Below, piece after piece: positions 42,740 to 53,064 of a DNA stretch of 64,000 nt. A program made the translations under genes and the position numbers. Within the stretch, counting starts at the first letter, position 1. The number at the start of each line of letters is the position of its first letter. Under the pieces are notes generated by a model that did not search any database, was not told the DNA's origin, and was given only the letters and a program-made list of their open reading frames with translations. Origin of the DNA: Pseudocercospora fijiensis CIRAD86 (lineage: Eukaryota; Ascomycota; Dothideomycetes; Mycosphaerellales; Mycosphaerellaceae); NCBI RefSeq assembly GCF_000340215.1, contig NW_006921532.1:2893337-2957336 (forward strand). Direction: 5' to 3'.

Positions 42740-45700
42740 CTATGAAACAGCCAGGGCGGCACTTCGTAATTTGTAGAGTTCGAGAAGGTCGTCCTGATCG
42801 TGATCAAGATAGACCTGTATGGTGTGAGCAGACTTTTGTGAAAGCGGTCGTTTGGTGTTGCTTCCGACGCTGTAATTCTGCTGCTGAAAGTCCAAGGAAG
42901 AGTCGTGACGGCGTCTACGCATTTGTTGCTGTTCGCTGTGTGTGTTGCTGTATTTCGGTGGTGGAGGTGGTGGCATCGAAGGTGGCGGAGGTAAGCTCCT
43001 GCTGTTGTCCTTTGGCGGTACCGATGGAGCTGGTTTAGGGAAGTTCCCGAGCTGGACATCGAGATCTTGCAAAGATGGCGAATCTAGGTCATCATGTCCT
43101 GAGAAGGGGCTTTTCAGAGGCGCATCAAGGTCTTTGAGCGGACTCATGGTAGGCGGGTCTGCAGCTCTGGCTCTTGGCTTGTAGGAATATGAGTCAAGTT
43201 CGATCTCAACTTCGGTCTCCGTTTGCTGTCCTGGACTCGGTTTGGCGATGCCATCTGGCAATTTGATCAGAGGAGACCTTTGTCCGTCCTGAGACATCAT
43301 GCCAAGAATCTTCGCAGCTTTGGCGCCATCAACACGAATTTGCTTTAGCGGTTCGAAAAGCTCGTCAACTGTCGAAGTATTTGAGCTGGACGGCCGCGAT
43401 ATGCCGTCCGTATGGGACATTTGATCGATGAAAGATTCTCGCGACAGAGGACTAACTACTCCCGTAGGTGGCTCGTTGAGTGAGTCACTCTCCTCTTTCA
43501 GCTGCTCAAGTGCTTCAGAGGGCTCATGAAGCGGCGTGCGTCGCTTGGCTTGTGGACTTTCGCCTATCTTGAGGCTATTGTCAGATGAGTGGACATCCGC
43601 AACGTCTGATCTAGAGGTTCCGGAAAGCCTGTAGTCGTAACTGTCGGCATCACTGGCGTAAGACGCTGTTCTCGGGAAGCTCGAGCAGGTCGATCGATTC
43701 GCAGAGAAGCCATCGACAAGGACGTCAGGCGTAGAACGGCCGGTCGGGATGAAGCGGCTTCCCGAATCCATCGAAGGTGCGAAAGAAGTTTTGCGAGAAA
43801 TGGCCATGGATGCAATCATTGCCGCAATGTTGTCGGTAGGCGATGTCTTATTCTGCGATGTCTGTGCAATGAGTGCTGCTATTGTGTCCTCCCTACGACA
43901 TTCCAAGGACTTGAGTTTCGCAATGCATATATCCATAGATGAGCTTGTCGCCGCCAGTGACAGTTGCTCGTCCAGAAGCATGTTGCAGTACTCCAGGTCA
44001 GGCTTCTGATCCTTCAGCTTTGCGATGATGCTGTTTGACACCTTCTGCCTCTCTACCCTCAGGCTGGCATATTTTTCGTGCAAGGCCTCCCGTTGCTCTG
44101 ATATGCTTCTCAAGGTTTCAACTGGGTCGCTTTGTTGCGGCGCTGAAGGTTGCCGGGACAGCAATTCGGTCATCAGCGAGCGACTGATGCTGCCAGATTC
44201 CGAGCTTGGAGATACTCCATAGGTCATGATACGGGGGCTTGCAGGTGGTGATTCGATAATTTGAAGTGCGGCAACATTTGTTGCTCCAGCAGCAGCAACT
44301 GCTGCGAGAGCGGCATTGGGAGCGCGCTTCATTGGAGATTCTGATTCAGCAGAAGGAGCGGCGGTTGGTTCGGCGCTCTGGAGCGCGGCCACTCTCGCTC
44401 TCGCTGCTGCGACAGCCGCCAGTGCTGCATTCGGTGACCGTCTTGGATTCGAATCTGGTTCTCCCATATCTTTGGCCGCATTCTGGCCGCAGGTCGACCC
44501 AATTGATTGAGGCTGACTAGCTGCATGCTTTCGAATGACTTCTGCTATGCTTCCAGGAGAGGGGCTCTGTTGCTGGTTCGCATTGGCGGGGCGCTGGTCT
44601 TGCGTCGGAGTCGAAGGCGCATGATCGATCGACATCTGATTGCGGCTCGATGGTCTGGGCTCACTTGCAAACACACTAGGCACAAATGCAGGACTGTGCA
44701 GTGGTCGCGATATGTTCACTGTCGAAAGGTTGTTGTGTTGCAGGTTCACCAAAGATCTCTTCGGTGGCAGTGAACTGGTTCGCGTACTGCTACATGGTAC
44801 AGGACCGTTTGAAGTGTTCGGCCTTGAGATGGTCGGGAAAGCACTGAATTTACTTGCCGGGGCTTGGAGCGTCGTTGAGGCAGCATCGCACATTTTTGGC
44901 GATTGCTCTGACGCAGTTCGCGGACGAGCCGATATCGATGATACCGTGAGCTCGCGATCCTTCACGCCTCCACTGAGAGGTACGAGGGGCGGCTGCTGGG
45001 CGAGTTTGGGTGGATTATGCGGCGTCTGAGGCAGATCGAGATAGGATTGTAGCGTTGCAGGTGAGATAGGCGAATGCGAGTCTCTTTTGGGGAGATTCTC
45101 CGACTTGGTGTCGTTCTTCCAGTGTCTTGGTGACTTGGATGGTGGCGGTGGTGGTGGGGGGCTCTCGTCTTTCTCAGTCTTGGCAATGGCAATGCGAAGA
45201 TTAGGCTTCGGTTTCGCCCTGTGACGCTGAGCGTGAACCTGGTCCTGGCGGATGTCGTGTGGCACAGGGGTGGAAGGTTGACGTCGGGAAGATTGTTGTG
45301 CGGCGTGTTGGTTGACATGGGACTGCACGACGTCGTTGGCCATTATTATTTTGGCGTTTGATTTAGAGGATTCGCCCGGTGCGCTATTGGAACGAGTGTG
45401 GGCGTTTTCATCGGCCTGGGCACGGACGTCTGAAGCGGCTTTCAGCGCTCGTCCTGCCGGAGGGTGCGAGGCATATTGGTCGCGATCTCGAAGGGGGTGA
45501 AGAGGGCGCAAGTCAGGCAGGCTGCCTTTGCGAGCCGCAGGGGAGGTGGTCGCTGGGAGTGTTGTCTGCCTCGAGGCAGGGAGACATGGCCTCGCTCCAT
45601 GGTCCAAAGATGAGGATCGGCGACGGCTGAATCCGGCGGAGGCTCTGCTGAGAGTGGTTCTTTGCAGCGTCACGGGCGCGGGCGAGGGCGGCGGCGTTGG

Positions 45701-45835
45701 CTCGACAATGGGGAAGAGTCGATAGGATGCGACGCCGCGTCGTGGTCGTCCAAGGTCGTGGGCGTGGGCGCGGGCGTGGTGAGCGGTGGTGGTGGTGGTT
45801 GAGGGGCTCGGGGAGGGAGAGACACCTCGGTCCAT
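42740..45835 (-). CDS. Large Ser/Pro-rich coiled-coil protein of unknown function
   Basis: Single exon, 1,031 residues from the ATG at 45,835; upstream in-frame codons lack an ATG nearby (45,850 is GTG). Most of the protein is low-complexity Ser/Pro/Arg-rich sequence. One ordered part, encoded at about 43,850-44,150, reads as a helical or coiled-coil block (EQREALHEKYASLRVERQKV, then LEYCNMLLDEQLSLAA and MDICIAKLKSLECRREDTI). Pro-rich runs near the C-terminus (SMPPPPPPKYS) could bind SH3 or WW domains, and the protein ends DLLELYKLRSAALAVS. I do not recognise a named family. Two near-repeats (PNAALAAVAAA) lie before the coiled coil. Intronless length and conserved-looking ends support a real gene. 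Confidence 0.7.
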   Translation of the reverse strand: MDRGVSPSPSPSTTTTTAHHARAHAHDLGRPRRGVASYRLFPIVEPTPPPSPAPVTLQRTTLSRASAGFSRRRSSSLDHGARPCLPASRQTTLPATTSPAARKGSLPDLRPLHPLRDRDQYASHPPAGRALKAASDVRAQADENAHTRSNSAPGESSKSNAKIIMANDVVQSHVNQHAAQQSSRRQPSTPVPHDIRQDQVHAQRHRAKPKPNLRIAIAKTEKDESPPPPPPPSKSPRHWKNDTKSENLPKRDSHSPISPATLQSYLDLPQTPHNPPKLAQQPPLVPLSGGVKDRELTVSSISARPRTASEQSPKMCDAASTTLQAPASKFSAFPTISRPNTSNGPVPCSSTRTSSLPPKRSLVNLQHNNLSTVNISRPLHSPAFVPSVFASEPRPSSRNQMSIDHAPSTPTQDQRPANANQQQSPSPGSIAEVIRKHAASQPQSIGSTCGQNAAKDMGEPDSNPRRSPNAALAAVAAARARVAALQSAEPTAAPSAESESPMKRAPNAALAAVAAAGATNVAALQIIESPPASPRIMTYGVSPSSESGSISRSLMTELLSRQPSAPQQSDPVETLRSISEQREALHEKYASLRVERQKVSNSIIAKLKDQKPDLEYCNMLLDEQLSLAATSSSMDICIAKLKSLECRREDTIAALIAQTSQNKTSPTDNIAAMIASMAISRKTSFAPSMDSGSRFIPTGRSTPDVLVDGFSANRSTCSSFPRTASYASDADSYDYRLSGTSRSDVADVHSSDNSLKIGESPQAKRRTPLHEPSEALEQLKEESDSLNEPPTGVVSPLSRESFIDQMSHTDGISRPSSSNTSTVDELFEPLKQIRVDGAKAAKILGMMSQDGQRSPLIKLPDGIAKPSPGQQTETEVEIELDSYSYKPRARAADPPTMSPLKDLDAPLKSPFSGHDDLDSPSLQDLDVQLGNFPKPAPSVPPKDNSRSLPPPPSMPPPPPPKYSNTHSEQQQMRRRRHDSSLDFQQQNYSVGSNTKRPLSQKSAHTIQVYLDHDQDDLLELYKLRSAALAVS
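44250..44450 (-). repeat. Internal duplication in the 1,031-residue protein
   Basis: The protein contains two copies of a PNAALAAVAAA-(R/G)A-VAALQ segment separated by about 25 residues. Each is preceded by a basic-Ser/Ala-Pro dipeptide and followed by Glu/Ser/Pro residues. Confidence 0.75.
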
Positions 45836-46690
45836 GCTGTGTGTGACCACGGCTCACGCGGAGGGCATGGCGGATCTGGCTCCAGTGTCGTCCGGGAGCA
45901 GAGAACCGGTCGAGCTCGAGGACATGTAGGCCTTTGTAGCAGGCAGTGCAGCAGCAGCAGCAGCGGCAGCAACGGCAGACAGCAGGGCAATAATAATGCA
46001 GATACGACGTCGTGGGAGCTCCGAAACGGGCGTCTGTCGAGTGCATGATAGATCTTCTCCGCCGAGGCCCGATCCCCTTCAACGGCGTGCACTACGGTAG
46101 ACGGTAGTAACGGTACTGTATGTATGAGACAGGCCTGGGAGTCGCTAGCGCCCGCTCAGAGCCTCACAGCAGAGCAGGGGTGCCTAATGATCGACTACTG
46201 CGACAGGCCTCTATCTACGGTATTGAACATTCCCACCGCAACAGGCATCAGCACTGCAACTTCGCCAGCATGTCCGCCATCTGACATACACTACTCCGGA
46301 GTCCGTGCACTCGATCTTGCTCTGCCGCGCCGACGCCTGTCTGTCTTCCGCTTTCCACCACAACGCTGGCGCTTGGGAGCCTCGCAAAATGCCTTGTCAG
46401 AACACTCGGCTTTTCCAAATGCCGTGAGCAGTCGTGTTGGCCGACTTGGCGAACCGCGATCTTCTTGCACGTTGCATGTTGCATTGAGCCACTCACACCG
46501 TCACTGTGGCCGTCGCAGTAGTTGCAGCAGCAGCGAGTCGTGCTATAGCATGTCCACTGTCAAGGTCAGGGTTAGCCCTGCTGCCCACTGTCGCCGTCAT
46601 TATAGGGACCTTCAGAAGCCGCCAATTTGCAGGGGCCTCTCGAGGTGGGTCAATAAGGTAGATACGAAGGTTACTACCCCATCCTTCGAA
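45836..46690. promoter_or_regulatory. Right edge of the gene island, upstream of the coiled-coil gene
   Basis: About 850 bp of normal composition with CAG-type runs (about 45,945-45,975 and 46,517-46,530). An open plus-strand frame at 46,124-46,696 gives no recognisable protein and I do not call it. RIP-type composition starts at about 46,690. Confidence 0.4.
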
Positions 46691-47120
46691 GGCTAGTTTT
46701 CCATCCCTACGAGTTATTAACTCGTACACCTAGACCGTGCTTGTAAACGACTCCGTTTAAAAGTATATAATACGCTATATCGATAACTTATAGGGATAGT
46801 AATCCTACCTTAGCTAGAAGTAGAAGGAGGCTTAAATCCTATCTAGCTTAGCCTACTAGAGGCAGAGATTATCGACCTAGGCTCCGGCTCTTCTATACTA
46901 GTATTTACTACTCTAGTCTATCTACTATAGGTACCGCCTATATCTATCTAAGTAGCTCTTTATAGTAAGTTAGATAACCCTCTTTATATAGATATCTCTA
47001 TAGTCTTACTAGCGCTATAGTATTTAATCGAAAGTCTATTACCTATAATTTAGTTAGTTAAGTAGCTACTATATAGCCGCTCTATATCTATAGTAGGCTT
47101 TAAGTTATTAAGTTAGCCTA
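46690..47120. other. RIP-mutated sequence of unknown origin at the right island border
   Basis: About 430 bp, CpA/TpG-poor, with no similarity I can see to families A, B or C. Contains no gene. Confidence 0.45.
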
Positions 47121-48832
47121 TATTAGGACTAAAGAGGTTATGTATAATTAGTATATAACTAGGCTCGAGTAAAGCTAGGGTCTTAATGCCTTAGGTAGGG
47201 CTTAGCGCTTAGCAATAGGCTAACTCTCCTACCTTCCTTCCTCTCCTCCTAGATCCTTATCGAATACTACTTATACCTACTACTACCCTATCTACCTACT
47301 AATATAACCCTTCTTATATAGTATTCGATCTACCCTTTAAAGGTAGTAGCTAGATAGTCCTTATTTTAAGCTTTTAGCGGTATAGCTACGAAAACTGTTA
47401 ATCTAACTATATTGCGCCCGAGGTAGGATCTATATATACTATTCTATTAGAATAACTATACTAATTATTAAGCAAGGTCTTCTATACGGCCTATTATACT
47501 AAGTTAACCGTACTAGACCGATACTCGCTAATTTCGCTATATCCGTACTAAAGGGGCTAATAATATATTATTAGTATCGCCTCTTATAATAGCCGGTTTA
47601 TTACGAAATAACAACCGCGGCGCCGCTAGTAGCGCTAGCAATAACAATACTAGTAGTATAGAGCCTATTAATAAAGAACCTATAATTCTAGGTAATAACC
47701 TAGAATTGCCTATTAACGATATTCTTAATAATATTGTTAATCGACGATATAGCTAACTAGCCTTTAGCCCTTAAATAGTAGGGAGACTTTAAGAAGCTAC
47801 CTAAAACAGGTTTACTGCCCTACGCTAAGAATAATAGCTAAAGGACGACCTCCTCGAACTTCGCCGCCTTTAGGAAGCCCCGATAACTAAGCTAATAGTA
47901 GGACCTTCTTTATTATCTATTTAGAAGAGGAAGGATACTAAACTTAAGGACTATACTATATTTAACAGCTCTAGCCGCAAGCAATATAATAATTATATAC
48001 GTAATTGTAAGCTTAACTAGCGAAATATACCGAGGGCTCTTCTAGACGACTATTTACTAGTTGTCTACGCTATATAGTACATTAATAGCGACCTAAAGCG
48101 TATATAGGATAACTATTTCGACTCCCTTAATAACTAGACTGCTATTTAGTAGCAAACCTATAAAACTATTATACTAGACACCCTTAGAAACCCTATACTA
48201 AGGCAACAATATACCTAGGACTAATACCTTCGAGCTAAACAAAAGACTAACTAGTCGGCTCGCTTATTTAAGGCCTATTTAAAGACCCTCGAGGATAACC
48301 TTCCGGCTAAGACTAATTCTATATAGATCTCTAAAATACGCCCTAAGCTTAGGTAGGAGCTTATTCTCGAATTGGACCGCCGCCGTATATTTAAATAGGC
48401 TAACCTAATACGTATTTAATTTATAGTCGAAGTAGAAATAGCCGAGCGAGCTGTTTAGCTTTAGTAACGGCTAGAGTCGAGGATTCGACTAACTAGTACT
48501 AACCGTAGTAACCGTAGTAGCTACGGAGGAAACTAAGGTTCCTACTAAGACAATAATACTAATAGTAGGAATAGTAATAACGACCGTAGGAGAGGCCGTA
48601 GCCGGCGGCTATATAGAGGGGGCCGTAATAGGGGCCGTAGAAGGGGCTTATATCCCTATAATACTAATCGCTCGACTAATAATAGCAACAATAGCTATAG
48701 TAGCCCTCTAACCGGATTAAAGTGCTTTAACTATAATAGCCCTAGCTATTTACTAGGCTAATACGATAAACCTAAGGAGTAGGCCCGAATCGACCGTACT
48801 ACCGCTAAATACCGAAAGCACCTCTTAGCCGC
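47121..48832 (+). mobile_element. Truncated family C copy C4 on the plus strand (LTR plus gag)
   Basis: Begins with a 5' LTR (47,121-47,320, TATTAGGACT to CCTTCTTATATA), then the leader and gag in plus orientation, ending after the zinc-knuckle region (about 48,720). Similarity to C1 stops abruptly after CCTCTTAGCCGCT at about 48,832, where the next sequence is an inverted LTR. Protease, RT and integrase are missing. The 12-bp gag repeat of the other copies is contracted here. Confidence 0.75.
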
Positions 48833-49029
48833 TATAAGAAGGGTTATATTAGCAGGTAGATAGGGTAGTAGCAGGTATAAGTAGTATTCGATAAGGAGCT
48901 AGAAGGAGAGGGAGGAAGGCAGGCAAGTTAGCCTATTGCTAAGCGCTAAGCCCTACCTAAGGTACTAAGATCCTAGCTTTACTTAGCCTAGTTATATACT
49001 AATTACATATAGCCTCTTTAGCCCTAATA
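48833..49029 (-). repeat. Family C 3' LTR of copy C2
   Basis: Starts TATAAGAAGGGTTATATT and ends CCTAATA on the plus strand; 197 bp, lacking the first two bases of the C1 LTR. The terminal CA has become TA. It lies directly against truncated C4, in inverted orientation to the C4 LTR. Confidence 0.75.
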
Positions 49030-51070
49030 TACGCTTCCCTTCTAAAGGCCGCGCCCTTGTAGCCGGTCTTTATTCTAATCTCAACCTCTATTACTACTAA
49101 CTTAGTAGGTCTAATAAGCCGCTTAGTCCGCGCTAAATTGAATATATAACTACCTATTATATAACTATATTAAACCTTACCTCCAATACAATATAATATA
49201 TAACTCTAACTGCGCTATTCTTGTATATAATAAAGTAATATATATCTACGAGAATTAAGGGCCTTCGACTAATTATAATACGAGCGCGTCTTCTCTACTA
49301 TAATAGGTAGACGTACGAGGTATTGTAGCCCTGCCTCCGCTCTAAGTAATATCGTACCGAGTTCTTTGCGTCTACTCTTAAAAGACCTAGAAATGTCCGC
49401 TCCGAGGGTTTGTCTATTCTAAGGGTTGTTCTTATTATTACGAGGACTATTATTTACTATCGTAGTTTTACTAGCCCTAATTAGTTAGGTTTAGCAGCCT
49501 TTAAGTGTTAACTAATTATATCTTTTTAAAAAACTCAGTTCTTTTAGTTTCTATAGGTAAAGGCTATTATAAGTGTAATAGTTAAGGTTCGCCTCGCTTA
49601 AAGGGTCGGAAAGATCGAGGAGTAACCTATTGTCCGTAAGATCGACCCCGGCTAGCTTAGCTCTATAGTTTTTGCCCTTAGTTAGTTAGTCTATTAGTCT
49701 ACTTAATCTTTTAAGCGGCTTAAAGTTTTAACTTAGCCTTAAAGTTTTAATTAAACCTTTAATATAGCTATTTCTTTAACTTAACTAGTATAGTGCGCTC
49801 TAGCTCGTAGTATAGGTAAGGTTGTACCTATAGGCGTAGCGACAATAGCAAGTAATGTTAATAATAGCGGCGCTAGTCGTCTTAGCGCTAACTTTACCTC
49901 GCTTCTAATCTTCTCCTTTAACTAACAATATACTCCGTAACACTATTACTAATATAGCCGCGCCGGCCGCGCCGTTGTTATTATTATTATTACTATCCGC
50001 GCGCGCTATCCCCGCCGACCGCCTAGGCCTCGAGATCTCGATAGAATAAAGGGGCGCTAAGAGAAGGGTCTTATAGAGTACGCTAATAAAGAGGTAGTTC
50101 CCTAAAAGAGTAGCAAATAGTTAATACATTATAGCGCGCCTAGTATAGTCTTATTGTCCTAGTTTGCCGGCCTCTAATTAGTTAGCTAATAGCACCCCGG
50201 GGGTAGCATTATCCTAGGCCTTAATAGTAATATTATAAGCTTTTAGCCTTCTTCTTGTTCTTTACGCTAGTCTAATACTTATCTAATAACTCGGTTATAT
50301 CCTTAAAGGAACCTTTAGCTTCCTACGAGTCCTATTTAGATAAATAGCCTTACTATCTTAATAGGTACTCCTTCTTGCCTTTCCTAGTCCGGTAATGTAG
50401 GATACGTTCTATAGACTATAGCTCTTTACTATTAGCTAGTATATCCTCGGATTTAGCAGGCGTCTTATCCCCTTTACGTAGGTAGTACGGCTTAAGGAGG
50501 GATATATAGAAGGTATTATAGATAGTATAATAAGGAGGAAGCTACAACTAGTAAGCCTATATACCCTTAGCTTCTCGAATGCGGAATAGGCTAATATATC
50601 TTAGTACGAGCTTAGGCCTTGTTTTACTATTAGGCGATAGGTGTTTGCGGATACGGAGGTTCTTAGTACTTAGCATAACTATATCGCCTTGCTTAAAGGT
50701 TATTAGCGTATAGTGTTTGTTATAATAGGCCTTCTAATAGGCCTAGGCCTTTGCTAGTTTGTTAGCTGTCTTAGCGTAAATTTCTCGCATCTTTTAAACC
50801 CTCTTAATAGCCGCTAGTGTCTTAGGTATTAGTACTTAATACGCTTCCCTTTCCTTACGCTCGGCCTCGAGCGATAAGGGGTCTTATAGTATAGCAGCGT
50901 TCTAGCCTATTATAGCGAAATAAGGTAACACCTTAGTAGATAAGTAGACACTGTTATTATATACGAATTCTATAGGCTATAGGAGATTAACTTAATCCTT
51001 AGGGTTCTCGTTAATGTAACTACGTAGGTACTACTATAGGGTAGTATTCTGTCTCTCTGTTTAACCGTTA

Positions 51071-53064
51071 TCCGTAGTACCTACCCGCGCGCTCGGTTAC
51101 GTTATATCCTCGTGCCTCGGCTATAACTACCTGCGTAGCGGGTAGTCGACAGGTTAATAATAATTGCGGCTTAGTAATAATATTATTCGACTGTCGACAC
51201 TATATCTATAATATCGTCTATAACCTAAAGCTATAGGTAAATAATCTTCTTCCTATAAGTAATATAAGTAGGCCTAGCAGGTATTCCCTTTACGTACTTA
51301 TTAATAGCTACTATCCGTTGTCTTATATCGGCTTCTTTAGTACGTACAAGCGCTCTACGTGCTTTTATAAGATTACTCTCTTATCGCTCTTAGACAATAG
51401 TACGCGCGTTCTTTGTATATAAGACACCTCCTTTCTATAGACTAGACCTCTTCTATAGATTACGAGCCCTTCTAGCCTCTATTGTAATAGTAGTATTGTT
51501 TAGTTTATCGATCGCTTCTATACCTTCGAGAAGCCTAATTTCTATAGCTTTAAGTAGCTTAGTTAATAGCTTACGTATAGAGTCTAGCATGTTCTGTTTA
51601 AGCAGCGCTAAAGTAAAGCGATTATAAGACCTTATACTACGTAGTATATTAAGCACATTCGGTACCGCTCTCGATTAAGGTTCTAGAGTAATCTGCCTCT
51701 CTCGAGAGCGAAGAGACTCGATCTAAGTACGAACCTTAATAAGAAAGACCTCCGGATTGAATAGATATAGTCCTATCTTCTTAAATAACGATATAATAGT
51801 GCCCTTCTTTAATGCCTATAATCGGAAGTGCTTAAAGTCTGCTATAAACTCGAGCTTATTATAATCCGTATAGCTAGTCCGAATAGCTAAATCTACGGCT
51901 TCGGAGTGCTAGTGTTTGTAAGGCTAGAATATAACTATATCTAGAGGCTATAGGATAGTAGAAGTATATAAAGGTAGTGCGAATAGTATAATATTATTAG
52001 CGTCGTAATATTCAATAAATTCCTTAGTTGTATACGATCCGTAGCCGTCGAGAAGCAGAAGCCGGAAGCTACTAGTTTAGGTAACCTTCGAGAACCTATC
52101 GAAGTACTATACCTACTCTAGCGATAGAACGTCGTTTGTATAACCTGAATCGCTTACTCTAACTAGTGTATTATCTTCCAAGTATTGAAACTATGTATTT
52201 AGGTATGTTTTGCCTTATAGAATAAGCATTAGAGGCACTATAGACCTAGTAGCGCTAATAGCTTTAACAACCGTTAGAGACTCGCGATTGTTAGCTATAG
52301 GTAGGAAGTTACGCCTCTTCGGATACTAAGTAAGTACCTACTAGCCTCTCGCTATACTAATACGGAAGCCTGTCTCGTCTATATTCTATATATCCGATAG
52401 CAATATACCGTATTCTATACAGACCTAGTAGTACCGAGTAAACTACTACTATATGTCTCCTTCCTTATAAGCAGCGGCTCTAGCCGCATCTAACGGTATA
52501 GTCTTTACTCTCTACTACTAAGGGTTCCTCTCTTTCTATCGATATGCCTACGCGGAAGACACTATTAGTAGCGGTAAGGTCGGATCGTTATAGTATCGAG
52601 CGAGAATCGAGTTAGCGGTAACTAATAACTAGCGTAGGCGCGTAGATATACCGATTTTATCGCAGCGCTTTAAATACTAGACTATCGCGGCCTCCTAGAC
52701 CTTATTAAGCTTGCGATAACTCAACTTCCGCGTAGATTTAGAAGGGAGGCCTTAAATACAATGTCGTAGTCGTTAGTATAGTACCTCGAAGAATTCGGCT
52801 ACTTTAGTTAACTTTAGAGCTACCTCCTATTTAGCAAGCTACTCTATTGCTTCTATAATACGATCTTCTTCCTTAAGATAAGACGATATAATATAGCGCG
52901 TAAAAGAGCTTAGAAATACGAGGAAACACGTCGATAATATAATAGTCTACGGATATTATTACTAAGCCGCAATTATTATTAACCTATCGACTACCCGCTA
53001 CGCGGGTAGAGCTACCTAAGGAACGAGGGTAGGCTCGGACTAAGTAGCGGGTAGGTACTACAGA
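51071..53064 (-). mobile_element. Fot1/pogo-type (Tc1/mariner superfamily) DNA transposon, RIP-mutated
   Basis: 1,994 bp inserted into C2. The ends are inverted repeats, TCCGTAGTACCTACCCGC at the left and TCTGTAGTACCTACCCGC as the reverse complement of the right. A second shared block, including GGTTAATAATAATTGCGGC, lies further inside each end. The element is flanked by TA (51,069-51,070 and 53,065-53,066); removing it and one TA restores the CCGTTAGTCTA of C1. The minus strand keeps transposase traces: NIDETGFRIS (near 52,350-52,400) and LLLLDGYGSYTTKEF (near 52,020-52,080), the first two Asp blocks of the pogo DDE/DDD domain. Stops are frequent. Confidence 0.88.
51453..51656 (-). pseudogene. 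C-terminal fragment of the Fot1/pogo transposase
   Basis: A 67-residue open stretch (MLNILRSIRSYNRFTL at its start, TIEARRARNL at its end) following the DDE blocks on the same strand. Helical and basic, as is the tail of Fot1-like transposases. It is a surviving open segment, not a gene. Confidence 0.5.

Noticed and set aside
46124..46696. 190-codon plus-strand frame at the right island edge
   Set aside because: Composition is random-looking, rich in His, Arg, Cys and Ser, and it has no domain; its end runs into the RIP border.
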